A program made the translations under genes and the position numbers. The notes below the pieces were generated by a model. It saw only the letters and a list, made by a program, of their open reading frames with translations, was not told where the DNA came from and made no database searches. This document shows, piece by piece, positions 25,226 to 36,902 of a DNA stretch of 64,000 bases (its first letter is position 1; each line of letters opens with the position of its first letter). This DNA comes from Camillea tinctor (taxonomy: Eukaryota; Ascomycota; Sordariomycetes; Xylariales; Xylariaceae). The stretch is taken from positions 1 through 64,000 of the forward strand of contig MU394094.1 in the NCBI GenBank assembly GCA_022578605.1, in the 5' to 3' direction.

Positions 25226-27053
25226 ATACCCGCTTCTTCTAATACGCTTTGATTTTTTGCGTACTACCGGCTCGGCTGCAGGGCTTGGGATACGACGACG
25301 ACACCACTTACTTACCTAACCTAACCTATTCGAAAGGAGGTCCAACCATTACATGGAATAAAGTTTTGCGGCAACTCAAACGTAGATTTAGTGATGGTTG
25401 AACCTATAAATGCAAACATGTCGGTTTAAGGAGGATATAGGGTAACAACTCTCCAAGCTGTACAGGTATTGGAATTCATCCAAACAACGGGAGACAAACG
25501 AGCCAGGTCCAAATCAGCAATGGGCGAGAACCGAAATTTCTTGGAGAGGTGCTTAACATATTACAAAAGGTTGGCGTAAATCTTTTTCCCCCCACAGGCA
25601 CATTCTGTCGAGAGACCGAACAGGTGCATGATTGCAAGAGTACAGTTAGACATGTATGACAGACAAAAAAGAGAGAAGAAAGAATAGATACCCATACTCA
25701 ATCGTGTAGTGCTATCTAGAGTAGAGAGGAGCATATAAGTTGGGTTGAAGCACACCGCATGCTAGGCGACTGGATATAGTTCACTAATCTATATAGCTTA
25801 TTTTGTTCGATGAGGTTTCGGTTCTAGGCTAGGCTATCATGATGATGGTAGATGGCAGGTGGTAATCATTGTTGGGAACCTCTGGAAAACATGATATTAG
25901 GTAGATTGCCTGTGATATCTAATCTTCAAGGAAGAAAAAGGTATTGCGCCGAAGAAATTATCTTTCCCATAGTTGTAGCAAGCAAGAGTTGGCCAGTGGG
26001 TAGGTAAGGGAGATCTAAAATTTCCTTCCTTCCCTCCCTCCCTCCCCCCCAAACGAGGAAAAAAGAGGGGGAAAGGCTGGAGGGGATGAGAAAAGGAGAA
26101 GAAATAGACTGCAAGATTCAGGTATGGAAAGAGTTTTTCGATATGAAAATATCCAGTCTAGTGTAGTTGAGCGGTTGTAGAAGAATATGATACTATAAAG
26201 AATATAACTCTCTCTTTAGTTTTAATACTGTTGATAACTCAGTTCCTAAGATTGATTGTCTATATGTATTATGTAGCTACAGTTACCTGTGAGGTTGAGG
26301 TATAGAAATATACCTTGGGATACTATGGAGGTTATGTAGATGATGAAATGGTGCTTGATGTAGAATACCTAGGTATCCAGGTGTCTAAGTACAAGATCAT
26401 CAACACTTTGCAACCCCACCACCCACTCCCCGGGGGGCTGGTAGATAGAAGTACCCATCCATCTATCCATGTAAGTCCACAAGCAAAGTAAGACATGCCT
26501 AACCTACTTCTATTTGACAAGCGAACGGGGAGCGGGATTCCTGGTGTCTTAGGCCTCGGGTCTCTAGTCTTGGATCAATAGATAAATGGCGTGTGTAGCA
26601 AAAATAAGCAAGGATGTAACCTAGGTTAGTTATGTTCGTATGTAAACAAATCTTTGAGAACGACCATCCTCTGCCACTATCTTACATCCCAGTAATGTAC
26701 GATGACATAGATCTGATCTTGCATACCTCTAAAAGCTAATAAGGCGTAACGTAACGTTGCCGCGAGATGTGCACTAGGTCAGATAGGTATAAAGGTATAA
26801 ATGTGGTTATCGCTTGATGATAGGCACTGCTCTCTTGGCGCCGGTAAACCAAGGCAAATACCCGGTTGTATATGCTGGATATAAGTAACGAACGAATGGA
26901 ATGTTATCGGATGCCTTGGGTGATATTGAGGGTAGGATATATCGCTATTCGTCCTTCAACATAGGGTAAACACTCGGTTACACGTATGCGTGTCAATGTG
27001 TGCGGAATACTACAGCAGATGTCACTCTAGACTCCTATGTATCACGTCCCACT
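25226..27053. other. Gene-free interval, 1.8 kb
   Basis: The LIS1 3' flank and the upstream region of the GH20 gene. A C/T-rich run lies at about 26020-26050. Short ORFs (for example minus 25926-26114) are low complexity. No RNA gene was recognised. Confidence 0.55.
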
Positions 27054-29261
27054 ATGCACCTTGGATCCCTTCTATTCGCCATCGCCGGAGCAGCTATGGC
27101 TCTGCAAGTGCTCCCCCCGACGCCGCCATCTATCACTAACTCTACGTCTGCCGGCGGTAGCGGGTTTGTTCTAGATGACGACACTACGTCTAGGACAGTC
27201 TACATAACCCGTAGCCTCGCCTTGCACCGCGACACCCAGGGCCTGACTCTGATCCCGCCCTCGGGTCTAGAATTCGCCTCAACTTTCATTGAGGACCTGA
27301 ATTCGGCCAGCGGGAAGCCATGGGACCTTCACGTCGTAGGTGATGATACCCCCGAGAATGCTACAGGGGGTATCTACCTCGATCTATATCGCGGAGATGA
27401 CCTGACAACCGCGTTCACTTATGCGAACGGATCGTCAACCGAGGAGGGGTACTCCCTTTCCGTCGTCTCTGGGCGAGCGGTGATACTTGGGTCCGGGGCC
27501 CGGGGTACGTGGTGGGGGACGCGGACGTTGCTACAACATATGATAGTCTCGAACTGGAAGTCGGTTCCGGCGATGCAAGTTACGGACGCGCCCGCCTACG
27601 CGACGCGGGGATTTATGCTCGACGCAGGACGCAAATGGTACTCACCGTCATTCCTGAAGGAGCTGTGTACGTACGCGTCTTTCTTCAAGATGTCCGAGTT
27701 CCACTACCACACGAGCGACAACTATCCGCTCAACCGGGGGCGTAATGGGACCTGGAGCGAGGTATATGCGCAGTTCTCGTTGCGCCCCGAGAGTGCAGAG
27801 TTACAGGGGCTCGTACAGCGATCCAACGAGACACTAAGCCGTGCCGACTTCGAGGATCTACAGCAGCACTGCGCACGTCGCGGCATCACTGTGATACCTG
27901 AGATCGAAGCACCAGGACACTGCCTCGCGATTACCAAGTGGAAGCCCGAGCTGGCACTCCCTGATAAGAAAGACCTACTGAATTTAACACATCCGGACAG
28001 TATCCCGACAGTGCAGCGCATCTGGGGCGAGTTCCTGCCGTGGTTTCAGACAAAGGAGGTACACATCGGGGCAGACGAGTACGATGCTAGCTTGGCGGAT
28101 GACTACATCCGTTTCGTGAACGAGATGTCGGTCTTCGTGCGCAATGTTTCTGGCAAGAAAGTCCGCATCTGGGGCACGTATGAGCCGTCGCCGACCAACC
28201 TGACCATATCCAGGGATATCGTTGTTCAGCACTGGCAGTATGGGCAATCGGACCCGACACAGCTGCAAGCCGAGGGGTACGACCTGATCAACACGGAAGA
28301 CTGGTGGGCATACATGAGCCTGAAGAACGACCACGTACCCATATCCCCGGCGCCGTATCCGCAGTTCTTCGATGAGTCCCGCGTACTCAGCTTCGCCGGC
28401 CGCGAGGGTTGGCAATGGCACCCGGCCCTCGTGAACCCCTTTAATATCACGGAGCAACTGCGCCCCGAGGTGTCCGAGCTCCGGGGCGCAATTATGGCGG
28501 CTTGGAACGATAACGGCCCCGATGCTACCACCCAGCTCGAGGCATACTATGCAATGCGCCGGGGGATTCCGCTTGTGGCAGCGCGTGCTTGGAGCGGGGC
28601 CCGGGGCGCCTTGCTTGACGCAGCGACCTTGAACTCGGCGATCGAGTTTCTGGCAGCGCGGGCACCGGGGCAGAACCTCGACCGGCGGATAGCGGGGCAG
28701 GTCGAGTCCAAAGCCGGTTCTGATGTGCCGCTGATAGAATGGACGCGCGGACAGCAGCGCACAGAGGCTACCGTCCTGGGACGCGGCAGTAAGGGGATGA
28801 ACTATACGCTCGTGCTAAGCGTTACGGGCCCGTTTGTGCTGTCCTCGGCAGACGCAAGCCTGACTCTTACTGAGGACGGATCCCTTGTCTTCGAGTCGGA
28901 CGACGGGTGGACATATCCACTGCGGTCCGTGGCCGAGGGTGACGGGTTCGAGGCAGACCACCCGGGGCGCATATGGGCGAACCTGACGAGCTCGTCGCAT
29001 GAACCTGTCGTTATTAGTTTGCCAAGGGGGGAAGGGAAGGGGGCAGAACCGGAGACGGAGGTCAGAATCACGAGCGAGGTGCTCGGCGGGAGCCGAGTGT
29101 GGGTCAACGGGGTGTTTGCGGGCCGCTTCGAGGTCTTCGTGTACGGGGGTCGGAACACGGCATTCAGCTGGAGCCAAATGGCGTTTGTGGCGCCTCTGGA
29201 GAGGGTGGTTGGTGGGGTGGAGAGGTTGGTATTGTATGGGAGGAGTGGTGTTGGTGTTTAA
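27054..29261 (+). CDS. Secreted GH20 beta-N-acetylhexosaminidase-like glycosidase
   Basis: A single uninterrupted frame of 735 aa. The ATG at 27054 is chosen because it opens a signal peptide (MHLGSLLFAIAGAAMA) and the in-frame codons upstream contain no ATG. Residues about 70-185 resemble the GH20 N-terminal domain 2 (ending EEGYSLSV and GARGTWWGTRTLLQ). The catalytic barrel (about 195-560) begins DAPAYATRGFMLDAGRKWY and contains VIPEIEAPGH and HIGADEYD, where Asp341-Glu342 is the catalytic pair of substrate-assisted GH20 enzymes. AAWNDNGPD lies near the barrel end. About 150 residues follow with beta-rich, lectin-like composition (TLVLSVTGPFVLSSADASLTL), an extension that short GH20 enzymes lack; I cannot name it. 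It probably removes terminal GlcNAc or GalNAc from chitin oligomers or glycans outside the cell. Several N-glycosylation sequons are present. GC content is higher than in neighbouring genes. Confidence 0.9.
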   Translation: MHLGSLLFAIAGAAMALQVLPPTPPSITNSTSAGGSGFVLDDDTTSRTVYITRSLALHRDTQGLTLIPPSGLEFASTFIEDLNSASGKPWDLHVVGDDTPENATGGIYLDLYRGDDLTTAFTYANGSSTEEGYSLSVVSGRAVILGSGARGTWWGTRTLLQHMIVSNWKSVPAMQVTDAPAYATRGFMLDAGRKWYSPSFLKELCTYASFFKMSEFHYHTSDNYPLNRGRNGTWSEVYAQFSLRPESAELQGLVQRSNETLSRADFEDLQQHCARRGITVIPEIEAPGHCLAITKWKPELALPDKKDLLNLTHPDSIPTVQRIWGEFLPWFQTKEVHIGADEYDASLADDYIRFVNEMSVFVRNVSGKKVRIWGTYEPSPTNLTISRDIVVQHWQYGQSDPTQLQAEGYDLINTEDWWAYMSLKNDHVPISPAPYPQFFDESRVLSFAGREGWQWHPALVNPFNITEQLRPEVSELRGAIMAAWNDNGPDATTQLEAYYAMRRGIPLVAARAWSGARGALLDAATLNSAIEFLAARAPGQNLDRRIAGQVESKAGSDVPLIEWTRGQQRTEATVLGRGSKGMNYTLVLSVTGPFVLSSADASLTLTEDGSLVFESDDGWTYPLRSVAEGDGFEADHPGRIWANLTSSSHEPVVISLPRGEGKGAEPETEVRITSEVLGGSRVWVNGVFAGRFEVFVYGGRNTAFSWSQMAFVAPLERVVGGVERLVLYGRSGVGV

Positions 29262-30362
29262 GGGGCTGAGTTGTGGGTTGGTGGCTTTCTCAAATTTTTT
29301 TACTACTTACCTATTTATTTATTATTCTATTTCTAATGATAATATAGGTACTGAAGGTGTCGATGGTGGTTAAATACTATCTATATCTCAATCTGTATGA
29401 TCTAAATCGAGGTGGTTCAAAGTTGCCTGTTGTGTATTGTTTGTTTGGTCTAATGTGTATATCATTGAAGATACAAAACTTCTTATATTTGCTTGTGAAA
29501 TAAGTTTTGTGAAGTTTCCAAGTTCTCATGACATGGAACCAGTCAACAGGATAAAGCCAGGCAACTAGGTACCTGGTATATATATATACCTTTTCTACGT
29601 AAGTCACATAGGTAGAACTTTAGTATCATTGACGAGTTTTAAGAGAGCTGGTACTGGATTTGCTACTATATACCTATATAGTACTGAGGCTGGTTGAGAT
29701 ATATCAATGACTTTATACATACACATTTCATCATCCTCCTCGATCAACCCCGGATTTCCTTTTTGGTCCACACATGTGAATAATTTGGTCCGCCCAAATA
29801 TTCCCGTCAGCCCGTCCACTGCTACCTAATTACACAGACCCATTTGAGGTCTTGGCTCAAGCAAGACGCACTGTTGATCGCCAACTACCTGTCTACGGAG
29901 TGTCTAATAAAGGTAGAGAATCCTTCTTACTCGAAGGTGAATGACATGTGATACTTCATTTTCCAAAAGAGACGACATAAGGTTAGCACATGTCTTTGAC
30001 ATGAAAACTAAGAATAGAATAGAATAGGGGAAAATTGATAGGGAGGAAGGGAGATGAGGACTCCATAAACCTCAGTTTATGGGTGTTATGTAAGGAGATG
30101 GATGCGCTCAGAAGTTCATTGCATTCAATTGCATATATGTACATACGTAATGCACCTAAACCTAGTAAACCATAGCACAGAAATCATCTGTCGGGTCGAG
30201 TATTAATTAACATTACAGAAGACTACAGGTACTATTCGATACTATATAGTATGCAGTAGTACCTGGATGGGTTGCCTGTCAGGAAAACAATAAGATAATT
30301 GGACCAACCTCTACACTAGGTAAGGAGTACTACATAGTAGTATGCATCCCATTGTTGTAAAG
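29262..30362. other. Gene-free interval
   Basis: AT-rich 3' flank of the GH20 gene, with short chance ORFs on the minus strand. Nothing else was recognised up to the target duplication at 30363. Confidence 0.55.
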
Positions 30363-30377
30363 ATGACAAGAAATCTA
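30363..30377 (+). repeat. Left target-site duplication of the SINE-like element
   Basis: ATGACAAGAAATCTA at 30363-30377 is repeated exactly at 30782-30796 on the other side of the element. Confidence 0.85.
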
Positions 30378-30783
30378 GGCCACATGGCGCAGTTGGTCAG
30401 CGCCTAGCTTACATTTTTGTAGGAACTAAATGTACGTAGGTTCAAATCCTGCTGTAGCTACGCTTGTTTGTTAAAGTATAGAGGCACTTTAATAGCAAAA
30501 AACCCTTTTTACCTAAAATGCTAGGTTTTTTTTTAGTACCATAAAAAGTTTTATATTAATTTTATATAGCTTAATGCTAATAAAAAGTTTTATATTAGTT
30601 ATGTACGGTATATAGTTTTTTTTAGCATTAAAAGCAGTTTTTCTTTGTTTACTTTAACACGTTAATACGAGGTTTTTTCCTTATTTTAACCGTTTTATGC
30701 CCTATACAGGAATAAAGGCTTACAGTATGTAATACTAGATAAGTCCGCCCGGACGTTAAATATATCATCATCATCATCATCAT
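30378..30783 (+). mobile_element. tRNA-derived SINE-like retroelement
   Basis: The 5' end is tRNA-like. An A box TGGCGCAGTTGG lies at 30385-30396 within a GCGC...GCGC D-stem, and a B box GGTTCAAATCC at 30439-30449 within a GTAGG/CCTGC T-arm. The GGCCACA and TGTAGCT ends form a 7-bp acceptor stem with one C-A mismatch and one G-T pair. The anticodon region is too long and irregular for a working tRNA. An AT-rich unrelated body follows, with two copies of ATAAAAAGTTTTATATTA-type sequence, ending in GTCCGCCCGGACGTTAAAT and an (ATC)n tail of six to seven units. The element is flanked by a perfect 15-bp direct repeat, the mark of target-primed reverse transcription. T runs at 30506-30510 and 30526-30534 would stop RNA polymerase III, so this copy may be inactive. 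Confidence 0.85.
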
Positions 30784-30796
30784 GACAAGAAATCTA
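30782..30796 (+). repeat. Right target-site duplication of the SINE-like element
   Basis: Exact second copy of the 15-bp repeat at 30363-30377. The first two bases overlap the (ATC)n tail, so the tail boundary is ambiguous by a couple of bases. Confidence 0.85.
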
Positions 30797-31987
30797 TACT
30801 GTGTAGCTCACACTAAACATCATGGTTCGATAGCGCTAAGACAGCCCACAATATCAGGTATCAAACCTAAAACACCCTGTCATTACACAGTATCTAGTCG
30901 TACATATGTACAAGCGTAGTAGGGAATGTATTATATAGTAGGGAAGGAAGTTGCACACAACAAGACACAGCAGGACACAGCTGCACAGTTACTGGGGTGG
31001 CACCAGCTGCAGGCAGTTGGAGACAATGATTATTATTTGCTGCTTACTGCTTTTTGCATTCTGCATGCTGCATTCTGCACATTGAATCCTATTGAACCTT
31101 ATTAGTTAACCTTAGTAGCTTTACTTGCCTAAAGGTTTAGCCCACGGTCCAAGTCCAAGTCCGCGATTTACATCCACATCAGATTTCCCACCAACACCTT
31201 ATCATCTTCTTTCGCTACCAATCTCCTGTTCTTGTGAAGAAGCCGTGCTTTCTGTCACCACCTTCCAACCCTTTTTTTCCTTTGTAGCATTTTCTTATTC
31301 TTTTGTTTTCCTATACAGAACATACATGATAGGCCTTTACCCTAGTATTTTCGAGAAGCAAAAGAAGAGAAAGTGAGGGAGGAAGTGAAGAGAACAAGAT
31401 AACCCCCCTCCACGAAAACCCCTGCAGGCGACAAACCTAGAGGATACCTAGTCGTAAATTAGCACCACTACTTCTCTCTCTCTCTTTCTCTTGCTCTCTC
31501 TTTCTATTTATTTGAATCAATCCCGCTTGCATAAGTAGGACGATATAAAAAAAAGAGATACACACAGAAGGGAGAGGTAGAGAGATATTTCGGTCCAAGC
31601 TTCCAACCTTTACCCTGCAAATACAATAATTGCAACAAAAAAAAGGAAAAAAAAAACCAACAACACATCCCTTATGCATTCACCGACGAAAAGGGAGAAA
31701 GAATACTTGTGGTGTTAAATTCAAGGTCAAAGTCTCCGCTATCCGCTACTACACCTACAATTTGCATATATTTGAGATACATGTCTATACCAGCCTACCG
31801 CTTTACCTCCTACTTTTCACCTACCTACCTAACCTAACCTAGGTACCAACCAACCTACCAACCCATCAACCAACCTACGTCAGCTACTAGTTAGTGCCAT
31901 CCTATCCTGTCCTATCCTATCCTATCCTATCCTGTTGCCGATTCATCGCAAATCCCGACAACCCACACTTCTGCACACACATATATC

Positions 31988-32032
<45 letters not shown>

Positions 32033-32412
32033 TATAGACATACATTCTTACTCACCCCGGAGGCGCCATCCAGAACTATACCCTCTCTATCCTTTTTCTG
32101 TTCCTGACCGGGCCATTCAGGCCAGGACAGTCCGAAACCCACAAACAAAGTATAGATCAATCAACACGGCATGATCTGACAAGCTATATCATTTCGCCGA
32201 CAAGAACAACACCAATAAAACATCTCCTACATCTCGTATGCTAGGCTTAGCTGCCTGCCTCGTCGGTCTACCCCCTGCTCCCTTCCTGTCACCCTCACCG
32301 TCGCTGTCACCGTCATTGCCACCGTCCCCCTACCCGATCCCATCTGTCCGGTCTTGGTCTCGCCCAGCCGGCGCAGTAACATAGGGCGGACTGCCCTCCA
32401 CCAACAGCCACC
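30797..32412. other. Intergenic and probable long leader of the SAPS gene
   Basis: Sequence from about 31100 is pyrimidine-rich and low in complexity, like a long 5' leader. It contains CT runs near 31470-31505, a CCTAT pentamer array (31901-31935) and a (CA)n tract (31992-32029). A 79-codon frame at 31935-32174 spans these repeats and is probably not a gene, though it could act as a uORF. Confidence 0.55.
31901..32029. repeat. CCTAT pentamer array and (CA)n microsatellite
   Basis: CCTAT/CCTGT units run at 31901-31935, and about 19 CA units at 31992-32029, both in the presumed leader of the SAPS gene. Confidence 0.85.
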
Positions 32413-35400
32413 ATGTTTTGGAGATTTGGCGGTTACGCCAATATCTCAACCATTGATACCATTCTCGACAAGCCCGACTTCCAGCTCGAAGACCTTCTCG
32501 ATGAGAGTGATCTGATCCAGGAGCTCAAGCAACACAATACCAAGCTCATCGAGTACCTGCGTGAGGATAAGATCCTCGAAAGACTCCTCGAATATGTCGT
32601 CGCACCCAAGCTCGAGCCTGTAGAGAACTCGGAAGATGACTCACAAGAGGAAGACAAGAAGGGCAAATCACTAGGCCTTCCCTTTGGGCGGCCCCGCGCT
32701 TCCTCTAGAGCCACTGAGGACAATGATGATGACGAAGCCGAGAAGAAGCAGAACCGCTATGCCTACGTAGCCGCCGAGGTTTTGTCCTCTGACAACTGGT
32801 CCATCTACGAGGCGCTTATGGAGAACCGTGTTCTTCTGCGCAGCTTTTGGGACTTCCTGAAGCTGCCCACTCCGCTTGACCCCCTCCAGGCTAGCTACTT
32901 TACCAAGGTTAACGAGTCGCTTTTTGACAAGAAGACAGACGAGATGGTGGACATGCTGAAATCTATTGACAACGCCATTCCCAACATGTTGCGCCATGTC
33001 GATTGCCCTATGATTATGGATCTTTTGCTCAAGATCATCAGCCTTGAGAAGACAGATGCTGGGCAGGGCATCGTTGAGGTATGCCCATCTTTTTTTCACC
33101 CCACCATCGCAGTGCAGTGACTCCACCACCACCTTTCCCCAATCCAACCCAATCCCCTCCTCTCTATTGGCTCCCCTCTCCCCCTTTTTTTATTATAGAA
33201 GATCTCCCCCTTAGATCCCCCTTCCCTCTCCATATCTAAATAGGCTCGCCAAAAGCTACTATCTAGATATGACCTATTTATGTATGTGTGTGTCAGCTAA
33301 CGTGTTTCCTTATTCTGCTAGTGGCTCTACACGAAAGATGTTATGCCTACGTTGCTGTCCTTCCTTGGCCCTGAACATAGCTGGGCTACCCAAACTGCTG
33401 CTGGCGATTTTATCAAGGCCATTATCACTGTCTCCGCCAACGCATCGCAGAACGAGCAAGCCTGTATTGGTCCCAACGAACTCACCCGACAGCTTGTATC
33501 CAAGCCCTGCATAGAGAGGATAATTGGTTATATGCTTGGTGGTGGAAATCCCTTGACTGTCGGTGTCGGCATCATTATCGAGGTCATCCGCAAGAACAAC
33601 TCCGACTATGACCCTGAGGTTGGCACCGATTCCAACACTCAGCCGTCAAGCCGTGATCCTATCTACCTAGGTACCCTCCTGCGACTCTTTGCGGACCACG
33701 TTCCAGATTTCATGGCCTTGGTACTTAATGCGCCAGCCCAAAAGCAGCGACTGGACTCGACCTTTGGCGACAAGATCGAACCCCTTGGTTTTGACCGATT
33801 CAAAACCTGTGAACTGATGGCAGAACTCTTGCACTGCAGTAACATGGCGCTCCTGAATGCCGTTGGATCTGAACAGCTGATTGCGCTCCGGGACGAGGAG
33901 CGACAACGGTTACGGGCTGAAGGGCGGCTTCCGGTTGTGCGTGGTGAAGAGACACAGTCTTCAGAAGACCTCACTATGCGGGTCCGCCACTCTTCACCGG
34001 ATGATGGCCGTCGGCTTGAGGTCACTAATGCCTCCGATGATGATGGGTTTGAAGAGGTCACCCCGTCTGGAGAAATGACAGAGGACACGTCCCATGAGTT
34101 TGTGAAGGCCGAAGAAGAGATTACTGCTGCTGCTTCTTCGTCCTTCCTCGATAAGGACGATGACGACTTTGTAGATGAACCCCTCAGTTCCCCCCGGCTT
34201 AATGTACAAGATGGTCCAATCAATGAGCAGCATTTTGAGAACCCAGAACTGGTGGTTGCTCCTCTGTCACCCAAAAAGCTTTCAGCGGTTCAGCCTCAGC
34301 CGGAATCATCCGATACAGCTACAACATCGGAGGCTAACCAGTCAGAGCTGCCCAAGTCTACAGATGTGGCAGGTGGATCAGGAGATCCAAAACAAAAGAT
34401 AGGAGAGCCCAGCGGTCCTCAAACAAATGTAACAGAAGTCACAGAAAAGGAGAAGACAACATCCGAGTCTCAGCCACTAACAGAAGCTCATGTTGAGGCC
34501 GATAAGGACCAAGAAGCTTCCCAGGCAGCTACAGATGGATCTGCTGTGGATGTTCCCACCATGGCTGCTGAGTCCGGAGTGCCTGTTGGAGAGTTGGGAT
34601 TGCCTCCGCATGATGTCGCCTCTCCAGCTGGGATTGAACCAGGCAGTGTTCCAATTACTGCTTCGCAGCCTCTTGAGTTAGAGCAGCAAGTTCCTAGTGA
34701 GCCACTACAAGCAGTGGTTGGGGACTACCTTAAGATGCAATTTGTGGAACACCGAGTGGTGCCGACTATTCTGGTATTCTTTACTACCCATATCTTCCTA
34801 TTATTGACTTGTGAGCAAGGCTGACAAACTCTCTAGTCTTTTTTCTTCACATATCCCTGGAACAACTTCCTCCACAATGTTGTTTACGACATCGTACAAC
34901 AAGTGTTCAATGGGCCAATGGACCGAGGCTTCAACCCCACTCTCGCCATCTCCTTGTTCGAGGCTGCCGATATCACCAATGCCATCATTAACGGGCAGAC
35001 TTCCAGCGAACAATCTCAAGCCCAGAGCAGAACTCGCATGGGCTATATGGGCCATCTAACTTTGATTGCTGAGGAGGTCGTCAAGTTTACGGAACGCAAC
35101 CCCCCCGAGCTTCTCTCAGAGCTTGTTTTAGATCGGGTCATGAGCCAGGACTGGATTAGTTACGTTGAGGGTGCACTAGCCGAGACACGGGAGAGAGATA
35201 ACGCTATCCTCGGTGGAGTTAGGCCCGAAGTTGCTATGAGCAATAGGGCACAGATGGCCGGGAACGGGCTCGGAGGCATGGGTCTATCTAGTCTCGGGCT
35301 CGGTGGCGGGCAGGGTGGAGGCTCAAACGCTCTTGCTGAGGCTGGCCTTAATGGTGGCAGTAATATGGACGGACAAGATAACGGTAGTGGCAGCAGCCTT

Positions 35401-36902
35401 GGTCCGTTTAGTATCAGCTCCGGGTTATTGTCTGGCTCCGGCTTTGGAAGCTCCAGTGATGAGGAAGAGGACGAAGCGGAGGACAACGAAGATGACGTTA
35501 ATAATGAGGTTAGTTATCCCCTTCAGCGTGTTTCCCGCAATTCACAGCACACATCATCCAACAACAATCACCATCGCCCGGACACCAATACTGGCAGATC
35601 AGCGCCAGCGCCAGGACCAGCTGGGTTCGGAATCCCAGACTAGAGGATATATGACTGGCGCAGGTCGCTACATAATCTACGGCTGCTAGGATAACGAAGG
35701 TATTAGTAGCGAGGATGGGCATGCCATTTCCAGGGTGTATTATCACTACGGCATACCTATCCGCTTTCTTATCCCCAAAGCGATTTTAGCATGGAAGCTG
35801 TTGGACATCGTTTTACTAGCAATAAGCGATAGAGTTTGTATCAACCAACTATGTATTTCTCATAGTGGTAACTGCTGCTCTAGTACTCTGGACGCTCCCT
35901 TATCGCATACTGCTAATGTTGCTTCTATGGGGTGCCCGACTGCGACATTTCCAACCCAGGGTCATATACTATGCGTATCATCTTGAAGCTAATCCTAGGA
36001 CCTCGGATTACAGAGTTATTGTAGCTGACAATTTGATGCCTGGATTGCTTTCACACCATGCTTTTTTGTTCCCCTTCATTTGGATATATCATAGACTGAC
36101 TTTTTTTTTTTCATAGTTTCGAGCATATACCGAATCACTAAATCCACCGTCATCAATGGATCCTCCTTCTATTCCACCACCCCCACCGCCTCCTCCCCCC
36201 CTAAACATCCCACCCTCGCGTGCTCGTCTACAACTCGCTGCGCGTCTTGCTATGCACCAGAAGAGTGCTGTTTCTTCCTCAGCACAGCCTGCCGATGTGG
36301 AAAATGGGGACGAGGGCGACGAAACACCATTCACCAGAGAGCCTGACACTATACAAAATCCTTTCGAAGACGACGGAGAGGATGTAGATGATGATAGCGA
36401 TGACGGCTTAGGAGATGATGACCACAATGACTCATGGAATGCTGGCGCCCCGAGGGGTAGCTGGTGGCGCGGAGCGCTACGACGAGGAAATGAAAGATTT
36501 GGTGATGGCCGAGATGACTCCGACTCAGATAACGACGTAAAAGCTGAAGGTGAAGATGAAGATGAGGAATTTGGCGATTTCGCCATGCCCGAGGTGGACA
36601 AAGATAACGATTCCAAGAATAACAGCGTCATTGTAAAGCCACTCCCTGTTCATCCTCCTTCACAACATCAGAAGAGTTCAGCCTTTACGAGTCTCTGGCC
36701 CTTCGGATCCAAGGACAAGGATAAAGATAAGGAAAAGGAGAAGGAGAAGCAAAGAGGCAAAGAAGGTGATGAAGCTGCCGCCGATGTTCCGGATATGCCA
36801 GGTGAGATTACAGGGGATGATGGCAAGAAGATCAAGAGCACGCATGAAGCAGCTCGAAGGACTAGTATCGAGGATCCCGACGAAGAAGAGGTGGTTGTCT
36901 AG
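32413..36902 (+). CDS. SAPS-domain protein (SIT4 phosphatase-associated; Sap155/Sap190/Ekc1-like)
   Basis: Four exons, 32413-33078, 33322-34773, 34837-35508 and 36117-36902, all joined in phase 0, give 1191 aa. The SAPS domain begins at the N-terminus (MFWRFGGYANISTIDTILDK, LLDESDLIQELKQHNTKLIEYL) and runs through HEAT-like helices to about residue 530, then resumes at VGDYLKMQFVEHRVVPTIL/SFFFTYPWNNFLHNVVYDIVQQ. Between them is an acidic Ser/Thr/Glu-rich insert of about 200 residues. The C-terminal part is acidic and disordered, with a proline run (IPPPPPPPPPLNIPPSRARLQLAARLA) and EEFGDFAMPEV near the end, typical of fungal members. These proteins bind Sit4/PP6-type phosphatase catalytic subunits and act in G1 progression and nutrient signalling in the cytoplasm. 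The third intron is unusually long (608 nt; see findings). Confidence 0.93.

Noticed and set aside
30378..30457. A tRNA gene
   Set aside because: A and B boxes are present, but the anticodon arm is irregular and too long, the acceptor stem has a mismatch, and the unit lies inside a larger element flanked by a target duplication.
31935..32174. 79-codon ORF before the SAPS gene
   Set aside because: A translation of a (CA)n repeat (Thr-His run); at most a uORF.
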